This document shows positions 33,629 to 45,388 of a DNA stretch of 64,000 nucleotides, one piece after another. The position numbers and the translations under genes are program-made. The stretch is from contig CM043969.1 of the NCBI GenBank assembly GCA_014529385.2, positions 34,548,446 through 34,612,445 on the forward strand, written 5' to 3'. Position 1 is the first letter of the stretch; every line of letters begins with the position of its first letter. The stretch is from Adiantum capillus-veneris. Its lineage: Eukaryota; Streptophyta; Polypodiopsida; Polypodiales; Pteridaceae. Below the pieces are notes generated by a model, which ran no database searches, had not been told where the DNA came from, and worked only from the letters and a program-made list of their open reading frames with translations.

Positions 33629-34280
33629 TGTCACAAAGTGATGATGTGGCTACCGACAGCAGAAACCCTAAATTCTGCCAGAAACCCTAAAATTCTTGCA
33701 AACCCTAATTTCTGCCAGAAACCTTAATTTTCAGAAACCCTAATTTCTGGAAACCCTAACCCTAACTGCTGACTGGAAAACCTAATCAGGCGGGGTAGTG
33801 CCACGTGGCAACAATGTACGGAGGCTTCCGGAATTTGCGGCGAAAAAAGCACGCTGGAATAAAAAGCAGCTAGCGACGCATTATTGCTGGCTTTTTGCTA
33901 CGCTTTGAGAGAGAGAAAGAACATGCTTTATTTTATTGTTGCTCTCATTGGGAGAGAGAGAGAATTTGCTTTTGATTTTAAGCTTTTGGGGCTTTGCTTT
34001 TGGGCATCCCTTGTAACCTTTTTATATGCAGTGAGGGCCTCACTTCTCAGAGCATCTGGACGCAGAGTCTGAGAGTGAAACCCTAACCACTCTTTGTACT
34101 TTGACATTGATTAATACATAAAGAAATACCGAAAGGGCCGCCAGTCTTTGGGGCCAATATCTCTAGGCACGGAACTCCGCCGGGCCAGTGCAAATCTATT
34201 GTGATCTTTGAATTGTTTTGAAGTGGTTATTTGGTGCTGTCGCGATTGATTCTTGACTTGGAGTGTCCAAGTCTGTTACA
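33629..34280 (+). repeat. A4 5' LTR with G-box palindrome
   Basis: 652 bases, longer than A-II LTRs. Six to eight AAACCCTAA-type motifs (33662-33785) are followed by the palindrome TGCCACGTGGCA (33799-33810), which A-II LTRs lack. Promoter-core block at 34120-34165. Confidence 0.92.
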
Positions 34281-34290
34281 GTGGTACGAT
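34281..34290 (+). promoter_or_regulatory. A4 primer-binding site, half deleted
   Basis: Only GTGGTA follows the LTR before CGATCCCC of the leader; about 45 bases present in other copies, including the rest of TGGTATCAGAGC, are gone. This copy could not prime reverse transcription normally, so the deletion came after insertion. Confidence 0.8.
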
Positions 34291-34315
34291 CCCCAATTTT
34301 TTTTCCGCGGCACCT

Positions 34316-35901
34316 ATGGCTTCACGCAAGGATCAGTCGACTCCCTCTGCATTTGAAGATGCGAGCAGGGATCACAACAAAGATTCAGACAGAGAGTATG
34401 GCCCGCCTCGGCCTACTCAGGCAGAGCAAAGAGAGATGAAGCGTCGTCAATTGATCGGCGATGCAACAAAGATGATGCTTAGTTTTGCGAAGGATTCGAA
34501 ACTAGCAAAATATATGAGCGAGACTTCTTTTCAGGAAGTGCATGTACAGTGGTAGAAAACCACTACATCACCTCTGAAACCCGCTCTCAACAAACCTTCT
34601 GATCACAAACAGTACTCAGAGAAGGAATTACAAGAGGTGGTTGATGCACGGATTACTCAGCTTTTTGACGCGCAAAAGGAAGGCAAAAAGCACGGCAAAA
34701 AACAGAAGAAAAGCATAGGCTTCCCGGGATATTTAGGTCGTCAGTCGATTTTTGACAAGGCAAAGAAACAAAAGAAGCGTGTTCGATTTGAAGGAGTACC
34801 CAGTTCTTCTTCTTCTTCTTTTTCTGACAGTTCTTCTAGCTCTTCAGATTCGAGCGAAGAAGACAGAAAAGGTAAAAAGTGAAGCAAGAAACAAAGCTTC
34901 GTAAAGGGCAAGAAAAGGGCAAAGAAGGCTAAATCTCGCCCAGAGATTGATAGTTCTATTGAGGACTCGTCTACAGATAGCTCAGATTCTCAGATTCTGA
35001 TGATGGAAACTTTTATGCGAACAAGAAGAATTTTTACAAAGCCAACCAGTATGACTTTCTCGAAGATAAAAGCAAGAAAGTCCGAGAGTTTAAGGAAGGT
35101 GGCCACTCGATCAAGTTTGATACTTTTCAGGATACTCAGATGCTTTGAAAGCTGTCTTTTATACAGCAATTTGACATTGCTTTCGCGGGAGGACGCTATT
35201 CAGAGCACTCCAAGATTCGGAGAGCTACCTCTTATCTTAAGGGGAATGCTCGTACTTGGTGGTCCACGCTTCTTTTAAACAAGACTGCGCCAGTTAAATG
35301 GCTGAAATTTAAAAAGCTTTTTATTTCTTCTTGGTTGACGCAAGAATATGAACGAGATACACGAGCTGCTTGGAACCATCTTCGGATGACCAAGAAAGAT
35401 ACTATCAATGCTTATTGTGAAACATTCTGGAGCTGTTTTCTACCCGCCTCTTCATTCAAGAAGATCTCGTTCAGAGAACAGATTGAGCGGTTCACCTTGG
35501 GTCTACCTACAGAGATCCGCGATCATTGCTTGGAGCAGAAGTCAGCTTCTATTCAGGAGTTGATGAGTCATGCGAAACGGGGCTTTGCCATTCACTCTGG
35601 CAGTCTGACTTACCCCACAGATGAGAACATGACACAACGAGCTGAACAGACTTCTGGAAATGAAAGTAGAAAGAAAAAGAGCAACACAAAGAAAAAGGAT
35701 GCACGACCCAAGCTTACTCCTCAGGAGCGAGCTCGATTCATCAAGGAGGGGAAGTGCTTTGCATGCGGGGAACAGGGACACATCTCCGCGAAGTGCCTGA
35801 ATGATAAGGACGACGACAGGCGTGAGAACAGAATGATAAGGATGACGACAGGCCTGAGAGTTCGAGAGCAGCTCAGGAACGTGGACGAAAAGGCAAGATG
35901 A
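34316..35901 (+). pseudogene. gag: A4 gag with nonsense codons
   Basis: Starts M-A-S-R-K-D-Q-S-T-P and stays in frame to a TAG at 34553 (CAG in other copies). Next come the conserved ELQEVVDARITQLFD, a poly-Ser tract (34802-34850) with DSSEED, a TGA at 34880, the capsid-like domain (35165-35600) and a CCHC knuckle near 35755-35796 (CFACGEQGHISAKC). A short duplication after the knuckle shifts the frame, so the stop at 35899-35901 overlaps the ATG that opens the protease frame. Confidence 0.88.
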
Positions 35902-36458
35902 AAACAGGACTGGTTCCAGATTGTGTGGGTACCGATCCTGACACCATGGATGAGAGTACAGAACTTTGCCGAGCTTGGGGCAAAGTGAAAGATCAAGAGG
36001 CCCTGATTTTCTTTGATGGAGGAGCTGCCAACTTCATTTCACCGGAATTGGCGGCGTGGCTCGAGATTACTCCTGATCGGATGGGACCACTTGGAGAGGC
36101 AGTTCCAGCGGCACCCGATAGGGACGTAGCCATTACACCTGTCATTGGCAAACTTCGGTTGCATTGTCAGGGGTATTTAGGGCATGAGGACTTCTTCATA
36201 ATGCCTTTGGAGGGTTGTGATGTTCTCTTAGGGATTCCCTGGTACCGCAAGAACAACGCCGTGGTCGACTATCGGGCGAGAAAAGCGACTTTGACTACAA
36301 AAAAGGGCAAAACAATTGTACTTGATATTAAACTGAAGGCCGAGTCTGTCCCTGTTGTATCGGCTTCGGCCATTTCAAAATTAATGAAATCTAGTCTGTT
36401 TGTTTACTGGATCTTTATGAAAGAATTGAGTGATAAAGGCTATGACAAATATGTCTAA
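35898..36458 (+). pseudogene. pro: A4 aspartic protease with DGG motif
   Basis: An open frame of 186 codons. ALIFFDGGAANFIS (about residues 35-48) aligns with the retropepsin active site, where D-S-G or D-T-G is usual; here it is D-G-G. Downstream GYLGHEDFFIMPL and CDVLLGIPWYRKN match the flap and the C-terminal ILG-type segment. The protease cuts Gag-Pol into mature proteins. The frame ends in TAA before RT starts, in another frame. Confidence 0.75.
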
Positions 36459-37985
36459 ACTTGATAAAGAATGCCAAGATTTTCTCCACTCTCACGCCGA
36501 TTGCTTCTCAGAGGGCCTACGAGGAGAGTTACCACCTGCTCGTCCTCAAGATCATACCATTGATCTGATACCTGGAAGCACACCACTGAACCGGCCACCT
36601 TGCCATGTGAGCCGAGCACATAATGAAGAGATTATGAACCAAGTGAAAGACCTCTTGGAAAAGGGTCTTGTCCAGCCTAGTACTTCACCGTATTGCTCTC
36701 CAGTGTTGTTGGTCTTAAAGAAAGATGGATCTTGGAGGATGTGCATCGATTATAGAGCTCTTAACAAAATCACCATCAAGAACAGATTTCCGATTCCTAG
36801 GATCGATGATATACTCAGTTTACATGGATCCTCGTGTTTTAGCAAGATTGATTTGAAGAGTGGATATCATTAGATTCGAATCGCGCCGGGAGATGTCTAC
36901 AAGACTACCTTTCGGACTACTTTTGGGTTATTTGAGTTTTTGGTGATGCCTTTTGGCTTAACCAATGCTCCTACGACATTTAACCGGATGATAGACAAGA
37001 GTTTTCAAGAGTACAGGCTATTTGTTGTTACTTTCTTTGACGACATCATTGTTTTCTCCAAGAATGAGCCAGAATACAGAGATCATTTCCTTCAAGTCTT
37101 TCAGGCATTACGAGATCACAAGTTAGTGATTAATGCAAAGAAAAGTGAATTTTTTCCTACCAGAGATACACTTTTTGGGACACATTGTCTTAGCAATTGG
37201 AGTGCAAATGGATCCGGCCAAGATAGAGACTATCCGTGATTGGCCCGATTTGAAGAATGTCCACGAAGTTAGAAGCCTCTTGGGATTGTGTTCGTACTAC
37301 AGGTGGTTCATACGAAAGTTTGCAGAGGTTGCTTCCCCTTTGCATATCGTGACATAGAAAGGAGTCCCTTTCTCGGAGGGATCCATAGAGATGACTGGCC
37401 TTTCGGACCTTGAAAGAGAAATTGACTACGGGACCATTTTTGACTTTGCCGGACTTGCAGAAGTCATTTGAAGTATATTGTGATGCTTGTGGTCGTAGTC
37501 TGGGTGCGGTCTTGATGCAAGAAGGCCATGTCATTGCTTACGAGAGCCGATTGTTCTCAAGGCCGGAGATGATTTACGAGAAAGAGCTTTTGGCGGTTAT
37601 CCATGCTCTTACACAGTGGTGGCATTACCTACTCGGAGCGGATTTTACTGTCTTTACAGACCATCAGAGTTTGCGCTACTTCTTGTCACAGAAGCAGCTT
37701 TCGGAAAAGCAGATGCGGTGGGAGAACATCTTGTCACAGTTTCACTTCCAGATTGTTCATGATAAGGGACAGAAGAATGTGGTGGCAGATGCTTTGTCTT
37801 GGAAGCTGTTGGTTCTGGCTATTTCCGCGATACATCATAGGAGCTTCGAGGATATGGTCGATCAATATGCCACAGATACAAATTTTGCAGATATTTTCAC
37901 ACGGATACGGGATGGGGAGACAATAGCTAGATACTCCCTTCGGGAAGGCTACTTGATGAGAAAGACTATGTTGTGCGTTACATAG
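36430..37985 (+). pseudogene. pol: A4 reverse transcriptase and RNase H
   Basis: [22 protein letters not shown], then KSGYH followed by TAG at 36871 (CAG in A3), [15 protein letters not shown], and the catalytic FFDDIIVFS (about 37034). A frameshift near 37150 and TAG at 37355 precede RNase H (37410-37800) with YCDACGRSLGAVLM and TDHQSLRYFL. Known: together they copy the genomic RNA into double-stranded DNA. The catalytic Asp pair is intact, but the frame is not. Confidence 0.9.
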
Positions 37986-39285
37986 CCGTTGAGGGAAACG
38001 GTTATGATTGAATGCCACTGTCTACCTTTTACGGGTCACCGCGGCATTGGTACCACCATGAAGGGGGTAGAGAGATACTTCTTTTGGACGAGACTAAAAA
38101 AGGATGGGGAAGAGTTTGTGCGCAGTTGCTTAGTATGCTAGAAGGTCAAGTTTGACAGGCATGAGGCACAGGGATTGTTACAGCGTTTACCCATACCCAC
38201 CTGCCCCTGGGAAAGTATTGCGATGGATTTCATTTTTGATCTTCCGAGAACACAGAGTGGTCACGATGGTATTTGGTCTATTATTGACAGATTTAGCAAA
38301 CAGGCTCATTTCATTCCAGTGAAGAAAACAGTCAAGCCGGATCACTTAGCGAGACTGTTTGTGGCCTAGATCTTTAGATTACATGGCATGCCTGAGACGA
38401 TTGTCTCCGACAAAGACCCCAGATTCACGAGTTTGTTTTGGAAGGCAATTTGGGAGAACATTGGCACGCGGTTGCAGTTCTTGTCACCATTCCACCCGCA
38501 GATTGATGGGCAATCTGAGATTGCAAATTCAGTGGTTCTAGATTTATTGAAGTCTTATATCTCTAATCAGAAGACTCAATGGGAAAAGTACTTACCTTTG
38601 GTGGAATTTGCCTATAATAACACGATACACTCTTCGACGGGGAAGGCGCTATTTGAGATTGTTGAAGGTGCTGCGAAGGTTCCCACCCTTCCTAAGCACA
38701 AAAGATAAGATCTTTGAAGCGGATGAATATACGCGAGATTTGGATACGGCTTTTGCAAGGTTCGTAGGACTTTGCAGAAGTCTCAAGAACGACAGAAAAA
38801 GGCAGCGGATTGCTATCGTCGCGATTTGAAATTGAAGGAGGATGATTGGGTGCTCTTACGTTTTGAGAAGGCACGCCTACGAAAGAAAAAGAGAAAGGAG
38901 AGGCTTTTTCTAAAGTTAGTATGCGATACTACGGACCTTTCCAGATCACTGAAAAGATAAATGATGTCTCCTTCCGATTGAAACTGCCATATACTTGGAG
39001 GATTCACAATGCATTCCATGTGAGTCTCTTGAAACCTTTAAGGGTGATGCGCCTGATGATGGGGAGCCTGATGAGCAACCCGAAGTGGAAGAAGACGAGG
39101 AGATCCTTGTTCCTGAATAGATGTTGGCACACAAGGATACGAAGAATAAAGGTAAAGTCTGAAGGCGGTTCTTGGTTAAGTTCAAGAACTATCCTGCATT
39201 GGATGCGAAGTGGATGGAGGAGGAGGACCTAGCAGATATTCCTCAGATTGAGAAACTTTACCTCGATGCTTTTGGGTTAGCATAG
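37986..39285 (+). pseudogene. int: A4 integrase with chromodomain
   Basis: Zinc finger (38010-38160): FTGHRGIGTTMKG and CLVC with TAG at 38139. The core keeps all parts: first Asp in MDFIFDLPRTQ (38223), a segment with IIDRFSKQAHFIPV that A-II copies have lost, TAG at 38367, second Asp in SDKDPRF, and Glu in GQSE (about 38510). The C-terminal domain has [16 protein letters not shown] and [10 protein letters not shown] chromodomain (about 39095-39270) has [16 protein letters not shown] followed by MEEEDL, like the aromatic and acidic blocks of chromovirus chromodomains. Stop TAG at 39283. Confidence 0.88.
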
Positions 39286-39857
39286 TCTACTCCAAACGGA
39301 ACCCAAAATTCAGGTTGGCCGGAGATCTGGTGCAGAGGGATGCACAAGAGGGGAGTTGCTCCGCTCCTTTGTCAATAGATGCCTTGATTTAGATAGTAGA
39401 GTCACTGATGTCTCTTTGAGCTTCAGGGATACTGAAAGCTGACAGTATTCTGCTGTATGACTTAATGAAATGAAATTCGTGATTATGATACTGATTTGTT
39501 CTTGACTTCTCTTAAGTGCAGGAACTGATAGACGAAATGACTGCAACATTTTGGTCTGATTGATCTCGAATAGACATGGTTGCAATAGGGGTTACTCAAT
39601 CGGACATCAATGAGGTTCCGATTGGACCTAGATGTGATTGCTAGCTACATTGCCGATAAATCATGCTCTAAGATCCCAATGAATGTTGAATGTCATGTGA
39701 TGTCTTGTGATGTCGTGTGATGTGACTGTTGATTTAGTACATGTGCTAGATGTGTGTTCCTAGTAGCTAGGATCAGTGTCTGCTAAGCCGGTTTATGGCT
39801 TTTGTCGGTTTTGCAGGTGTAATCGCGGTCGATTACAATGCTTTCAAGAGGGGGGTA
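39286..39857 (+). other. A4 3' untranslated segment and polypurine tract
   Basis: Conserved with A3 and A5, with tandem TGTGATGTC units (39700-39725). The polypurine tract TCAAGAGGGGGGTA ends at 39857. Confidence 0.75.
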
Positions 39858-40510
39858 TGTCACAAAGTGATGACGTGGCTACCGACATCAGAAACCCTAA
39901 ATTCTGCCAGAAACCCTAAAATTCCTGCAAACCCTAATTTTTGCTAGAAACCCTAATTTTCAGAAACCATAATTTCTAGAAACCCCAACCCTAACTGCTG
40001 ACTGGAAACCCTAAACAGGTGGGGCAGTGCCACGTGGTAGCAGTGTACGAAGGCTTTCGGAATTTGCGGCGAAAAAAGCGGGCTGGAATAAAAAGCAGCT
40101 AGCGAGGCATTATTCCTGGCTTTTTGCTACGCTTTGAGAGAGAGAAAGAACATGCTTTATTTTATTGTTGCTCTCATTGAGAGAAAGAGAGAGACTCTGC
40201 TTTTGATTTTAAGCTTTTGGGGCTTTGCTTTTGGGCATCCCTTGTAACCTTTTTATATGCGGTGAGGGCCTCACTTCTCAGAGCATCTGGACGCAGAGTA
40301 TGAGAGTGAAACCCTAACCGCTCTTTGTACTTTGACATTGATTAATACATAAAGAAATACCGAAAGGGACGTCAGTCTTTGGGGCCAATATCTCTAGGCA
40401 CGGAACTCCGCCGGGCCAGTGCAAATCTATTGTGATCTGTGAATTTTTTTGAACTGGTTATTTGGTGCTGTCGCGATTGATTCTGACTTGGAGTGTCCAT
40501 GTCTGTTAGA
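39858..40510 (+). repeat. A4 3' LTR
   Basis: 653 bases, partner of 33629-34280, ending TCTGTTAGA. The G-box palindrome here has become TGCCACGTGGTA. Confidence 0.92.
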
Positions 40511-40547
40511 GAGTCTGTCTTCCGCTTACTATGTCCCTTTACTATGT
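40511..40547 (-). repeat. Probable continuation of fragment G
   Basis: GAGTCTGTCTTCCGC resembles GAGTCTTATCTTCCAC at 33579-33594 in fragment G, which fits A4 having inserted into G. The family A gag of A5 starts at the end of this piece. Confidence 0.4.
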
Positions 40548-41631
40548 ACCCAGTTCTTCTTCTTCTTCTTCTGATAGTTCTTCTAGCTCCTCGGATTCGA
40601 GCGAAGAAGACAGAAAAGGTAAAAAGCGAAGCAAGAAACAAAGCTTCGGAAAGGGCAAGAAAAAGGCAAAGAAGGCTACATCTCGCCCAGAGACTGACAG
40701 GTCTACTGAGGACTCGTCTACAGACAGCTCAGATTCCGATGACGGAAAGTTTTATGCGAACAAGAAGAATTTTTACAAAGCCAACCAATATGGTTTTCTC
40801 GAAGATGAAAGCAAGAAAGTACGAGAGTTTAAGGAAGGTGGCCACTCGATCAAGTTTGATACTTTTTCAGGATACTCAGATGCTTCGAAGGCTTTGTCTT
40901 TTATACAGCAATTTGACATCGCTTTCGCGGGAGGACGCTATTCAGAGCACTCCAAGATTCGGAGAGTTGCCTCTTACTTTAAGGGGAATGCTCGTACTTG
41001 GTGGTCCACGCTTCTTTTAAACAAGACTGCGCCAGTTAAATGGCTGAAATTTAAGAGGCTTTTTATTTCTTCTTGGTTGACTCAAGAGTTTGAGCGAGAT
41101 ATACGAGCTGCTTAGAATCATCTCCGGATGACTAAGAAAGATACAATCAATGCTTATTGTGAAAGATTCTAGAGCTCTTTTCTACCCGCCTCTTCATTCA
41201 AGAAGATCTTGTTCAGAGAACAAATTGAGCGGTTTACCTTGGGTCTACCTACAGAGATCCGAGATCACTGCTTGGAACAGAAGTCAGCTTCTATTCAGGA
41301 GTTGATGAGTCATGCGAAGCGGGGCTTTGCCATTCACTCTGGCAGTTTGACCTACCCCACAGATGAGGCCATGACACAACGAGCCGAACAGACTTTTGGG
41401 AATGAAAGTAGAAAGAAAAAGAGCAACCCAGAGCAAAAGGATGCACGACCCAAGCTTACTCCTGAGAAGAGAGCTCGCTTCATTAGAGAGGGGAAGTGCT
41501 TTGGATGCGGGGAACATGGACATATCTCCGGGAAGTGCCCTAACAAGGCACAGAAAGAACAGCATGATAAAAACGACGACAGGTCTGAGAGTTCGAGAGC
41601 AGCTGAGGAATGTGGCAGAAAAGGCAGATAG
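40548..41631 (+). pseudogene. gag: A5 gag, 5' truncated
   Basis: Open for 190 codons from the poly-Ser tract through a Lys-rich segment, the acidic TEDSSTDSSDSDDG and most of the capsid-like domain, to a TAG at 41113 (TGG elsewhere). A second TAG at 41170 also replaces TGG. The last part, with the CCHC knuckle (41499-41540, CFGCGEHGHISGKC), is open. Confidence 0.88.
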
Positions 41632-41639
41632 AAAAGTAG

Positions 41640-42130
41640 AACTGGTACCACATGGCGTGGGACTTGCACCGAATCAAATGAATGAAAGTACAAACTTTGC
41701 CGCTTTTTTTTAGGGCAAAGTGAAGGATCAGGAAGCTCTTTTGAAGGAGCCAAGGCCAACTTCTTTTCACTTGGAATTGGCGGCTCGATTTGGAATTACG
41801 CCCGACAGACTTACGCCATAGGCGGAGGTAGTTCGACTGGCACCCGGATGGGATGTTGCCATTACACCGAGCATTGGCAAACTTCGTTTGCAATGACAGG
41901 GGTGTTGAGGGCACGCGAGTGACGTTCTACTTGGGATCCCTTGGTACCACAAGAACTACGCCGTGGTTGACTACCGGACCGAGAAAGCGACTTTGATAAA
42001 TGAAGGGCTTAGAGATTGTACTTGATGAACTTCAGTTTTCTTACTCATTCTTTTGGGAGTACTGAACGATGGATAAAGGTTGAATATGTTTTGACCTGAA
42101 GAAAAGAACGCCAAGATTTTTTCTCCACGC
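41640..42130 (+). pseudogene. pro: A5 protease remnant without catalytic Asp
   Basis: Same structure as A3: the GEHGH-type knuckle is followed by a region where ALLKEPRPTSFH replaces the FFDGGA segment. Then come FGITPDRLTP and IGKLRLQ, and a broken C-terminal part. Confidence 0.72.
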
Positions 42131-42139
42131 TCATGCCGA

Positions 42140-44799
42140 TTGCTTTTGAGAGGGGCTGAAGATCATACCATTGATCTGATATCTGGAAGCACGCCACCGA
42201 ATCGCCCACCTTATCGTGTGAGCCGAGTATAGAATGAAAAGATTACGAACTCAGTGAAAGACCTCTTGGAAAAGGGTCTTGTCCAGCCTAGTACTTCACC
42301 GTATTGCTCTCCAGTGTTGTTGGTTTTGAAGAAAGACGGATCTTGGAGAATGTGCATCGATTATAGCACTCTCAACGAAATCACCATCAAGAACAGATTT
42401 CCGATTCCTAGGATCGATGATATACTCGACAGGTTACAGCGATCCTCGTGCTTTAGCAGGATTGACTTGAAGGGTGGATATCATCAGATCAGGATAGCGC
42501 CAGGAGATGTCTATAAGACAGCTTTTCGGACGACTTTTGGGTTATTTGAGTTTTTGGTGATGCCTTTTGGCTTAACCAATGCTCCTACGACATTTAACTG
42601 GATGATGGATAGGATTTTTCGAGAGTACAGGCTATTTGTTGGCTCTTTCTTTGAGGACATCATTGTTTTCTCGAAGAATGAGGCAGAACACAGAGATCAT
42701 CTGCTTCAAGTCTTTCAGGCATTACGAGATCACACGCTAGTGATTAATGCAAAAAAAAAAGTGAATTTTTTCCTACCAAAGATACACTTTTTGGGACACA
42801 TTGTGTCAGCAGCAGGAGTGCAAATGGACCCGGCCAAGATAGAGACTATCCGTGATTTGCTCGATTTGAGGAATGTCCATAAAGTTGGAAGCTTCTTGGA
42901 ACTGTGTTCGTACTACAGGCGGTTCATACGAAAGTTTGCAGAGGTTGCTTCCCCTTTGCATACCTAGACACAGAAAGGAGTACCTTTTTCGTGGGGACCC
43001 AGAGAGGTGACTGCCTTTCGGACATTGAAAGAGAAATTGACTACGGGACCTATTTTGACTTTGTCGGACTTGCAGAAGTCATTTGAAGTGTTTTGTGATG
43101 CTTGTGGTCGTAGTCTGGGTACGGTCTTGATGCAAGAAGGCCATGTCATAGCTTACGAGAGCCGTTTGTTCTCTAGGCCGGAGATGACAACACAGATCTA
43201 TGGGAAAGAGCTTTTGGCGGTTATCCACGCTCTTACTCAGTGGCGGCATTACCTACTAGGAGCGGATTTTACTGTCTTTACAAACCATCAGAGTTTGCGC
43301 TACTTCTTGTCATAGAAGCAGCTTTCGGAAAAGCAGATGCGGTGGGTGAACATCTTGTCACAGTTCCACTTCCAGATTGTCCATGTGCAGGGACAAAAGA
43401 ATGTGGTGGCAGATGCTTTGTCTCGAAAACCGTTGGTTCTGGCTATTTCCGCGATACATCATAGGAGCTTCGAGGATATGGTCGATCAGTGTGCCACAGA
43501 TACAGATTTTGCAGATATTTTCACACGGTTACGGGATGGGGAGACAATAGCTGGATACTCCCTTCGGGAAGGCTACTTGATGAAAAAGACTATGTTGTGC
43601 GTTACACAGCCGTTGAGGGAAAAGGTTATGACTGATTGCCACTGTCCACCTTTTACGGGTCACCGCGGCATTGCTACCACCATGAAAGGGGTAGAGAGAG
43701 ATTTCTTTTGGCGGAGAGTGAAGAAGGATGTGGAAGAGTTTGTGCGCAGTTGCTTGGTATGCCAGAAGGTCAAGTTTGACAGGCATAAGGCACAGGGATT
43801 GTTACAGCCTTTACCTATACCCACCCGCCCCTGGGAAAATATTGAATTGGATTTTATTTTTTTTGATCTCCCGAGAATATAGAATGATCACGATGATTTT
43901 CCGATTACATCGCACGTCTGAGACGATTGTCTTCGACAGAGACCCCAGATTTATGAGTTTTTTTTGGAAGGCAATTTGGGAGAACATTGGCACGCGGTTG
44001 CAGTTCTCGTCATCGTTCCACTTGCAGACTGACGGGCAATTTGAGATTGCCAATTCAGTGATTTTAGATTTATCGAAGTCTTCTATCTCAGATAAGAAGA
44101 CTCAATGGGAAAAGAACTTACCTTTGGTGGAATTTGCCTACAATAACACGATACACTCTTCGACGGGGAAGATGCCATGTGAGATTGTTGAAAGTGCTAC
44201 GAAGGTTCCATCCTTCCTGAGCACGAAAGATTAGATATTGGAAGTGGATGAATATTCGCGAGATTTGGATACGGCTTTTGCCAAGGTTCCCGAGACTTTA
44301 CAGAGTCTCAAGAACGACAGAAGAAGGCAGCGGATCGCCATCGTCGCGACTTGAAATTGAAGGAGGATGATTGGGTGCTCTTACTTTTGAGAAGGCACGC
44401 CTGCGAAATAAAAAGGGAAAGGAGAGGCTTTTTCCAAAGCTTAGTATGTGATACTACGGACCTTTCCAGATCACTGACAAGATAAATGATGTCTCCTTCC
44501 GATTGGAACTGCCAGATACTTGGAGGATTCATAATGCATTGCATGTGAGTCTCTTGAACCTTGTTAAGGGTGATGTGCCTGATGATGGGGAGCCTGATGA
44601 GCAACCCGCAGTGGAAGAAAACGAGGAGATCCTTGTTCCTGAACAGATTTTGGCACATAATGATACGAAGAAAGGTAAAGTCCGAAGGCGGGTTCTTGGT
44701 AACGTTCAAGAACTTTCCTGCATTTGATGCGAAGTGGATGGAGGGGAGGACCACTCCTCGGATTGTGAAACTTTACCTCGATGTTTTGGTTTAGCATAG
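42140..44799 (+). pseudogene. pol: A5 pol (RT with FFED, RNase H, deleted integrase core, chromodomain)
   Basis: RT is open from 42254 to 42967 ([25 protein letters not shown]) and has FFEDIIVFS at about 42650 in place of FFDD. RNase H (43007-43440) is interrupted by TAG at 43313 (CAG elsewhere). The zinc finger has HRGIATTMKG and CLVCQKV. The core keeps DRDPRF but lacks the stretch before it, and the Glu position reads DGQFE. The chromodomain region ends at TAG 44797. Confidence 0.88.
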
Positions 44800-45388
44800 T
44801 CTACTCCAAACGGAACCCAGAATTGAGCTTGGCCGGAGATCTGGTGGAGTGGGATGCACAAGAGGGGAGTTACTCCGCTCCTCTGTCAACGGATGCCTCG
44901 ATTTTGATACTAAAGTCACTGATGTCTCTCTGAGCTTCAGGGATACTGAGAGCTGACAGTATTCTGCTGGATGACTTTATGAAATGGAATTCCTGATATG
45001 ATACTGATTTGTTCTTGACTTCTTGTGAGTGCAGGAACTGATAGCCGAAATGACTGCAGCATTTTGGTCTGATTGATCTCGAATAGACATGGTTGCAATA
45101 GGGGTTAGACAATCGGACATCGTTGAGGTCCCGATTGGACCTATATGTGATTGCTAGCTACATTGCCGATAAATCATGGTCTAAGATCCGAATGAATGTT
45201 GAATGTCATGTGATGTGTGGTGATGTCCTGTGATGTCGTGTGATGTGACTGTCGATTTCGTACATGTGCTAGATGTGTGTTCCTAGTACGTAGGTACTAA
45301 CAGTCAGTGTCTGCTAAGACGGTTTATGGCTTTTGTCGGTTTTGCAGGCGTAATTGCGGTCGATTACAATGATTTCAAGAGGGGGGTA

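Larger units (their letters stand above)
33629..40510 (+). mobile_element. A4: full-length chromovirus of sublineage A-I
   Basis: 6882 bases: 5' LTR 33629-34280, damaged primer-binding site, gag, protease, RT, RNase H, complete integrase core, chromodomain, 3' UTR, polypurine tract, 3' LTR 39858-40510. TSD is GAGTA on the left and GAGTC on the right, one mismatch. It keeps the protease and integrase segments that A-II lacks, so it shows best what an active family A element encoded. About eight nonsense codons and some frameshifts inactivate it. LTR divergence is about 5 percent by eye. Confidence 0.92.
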
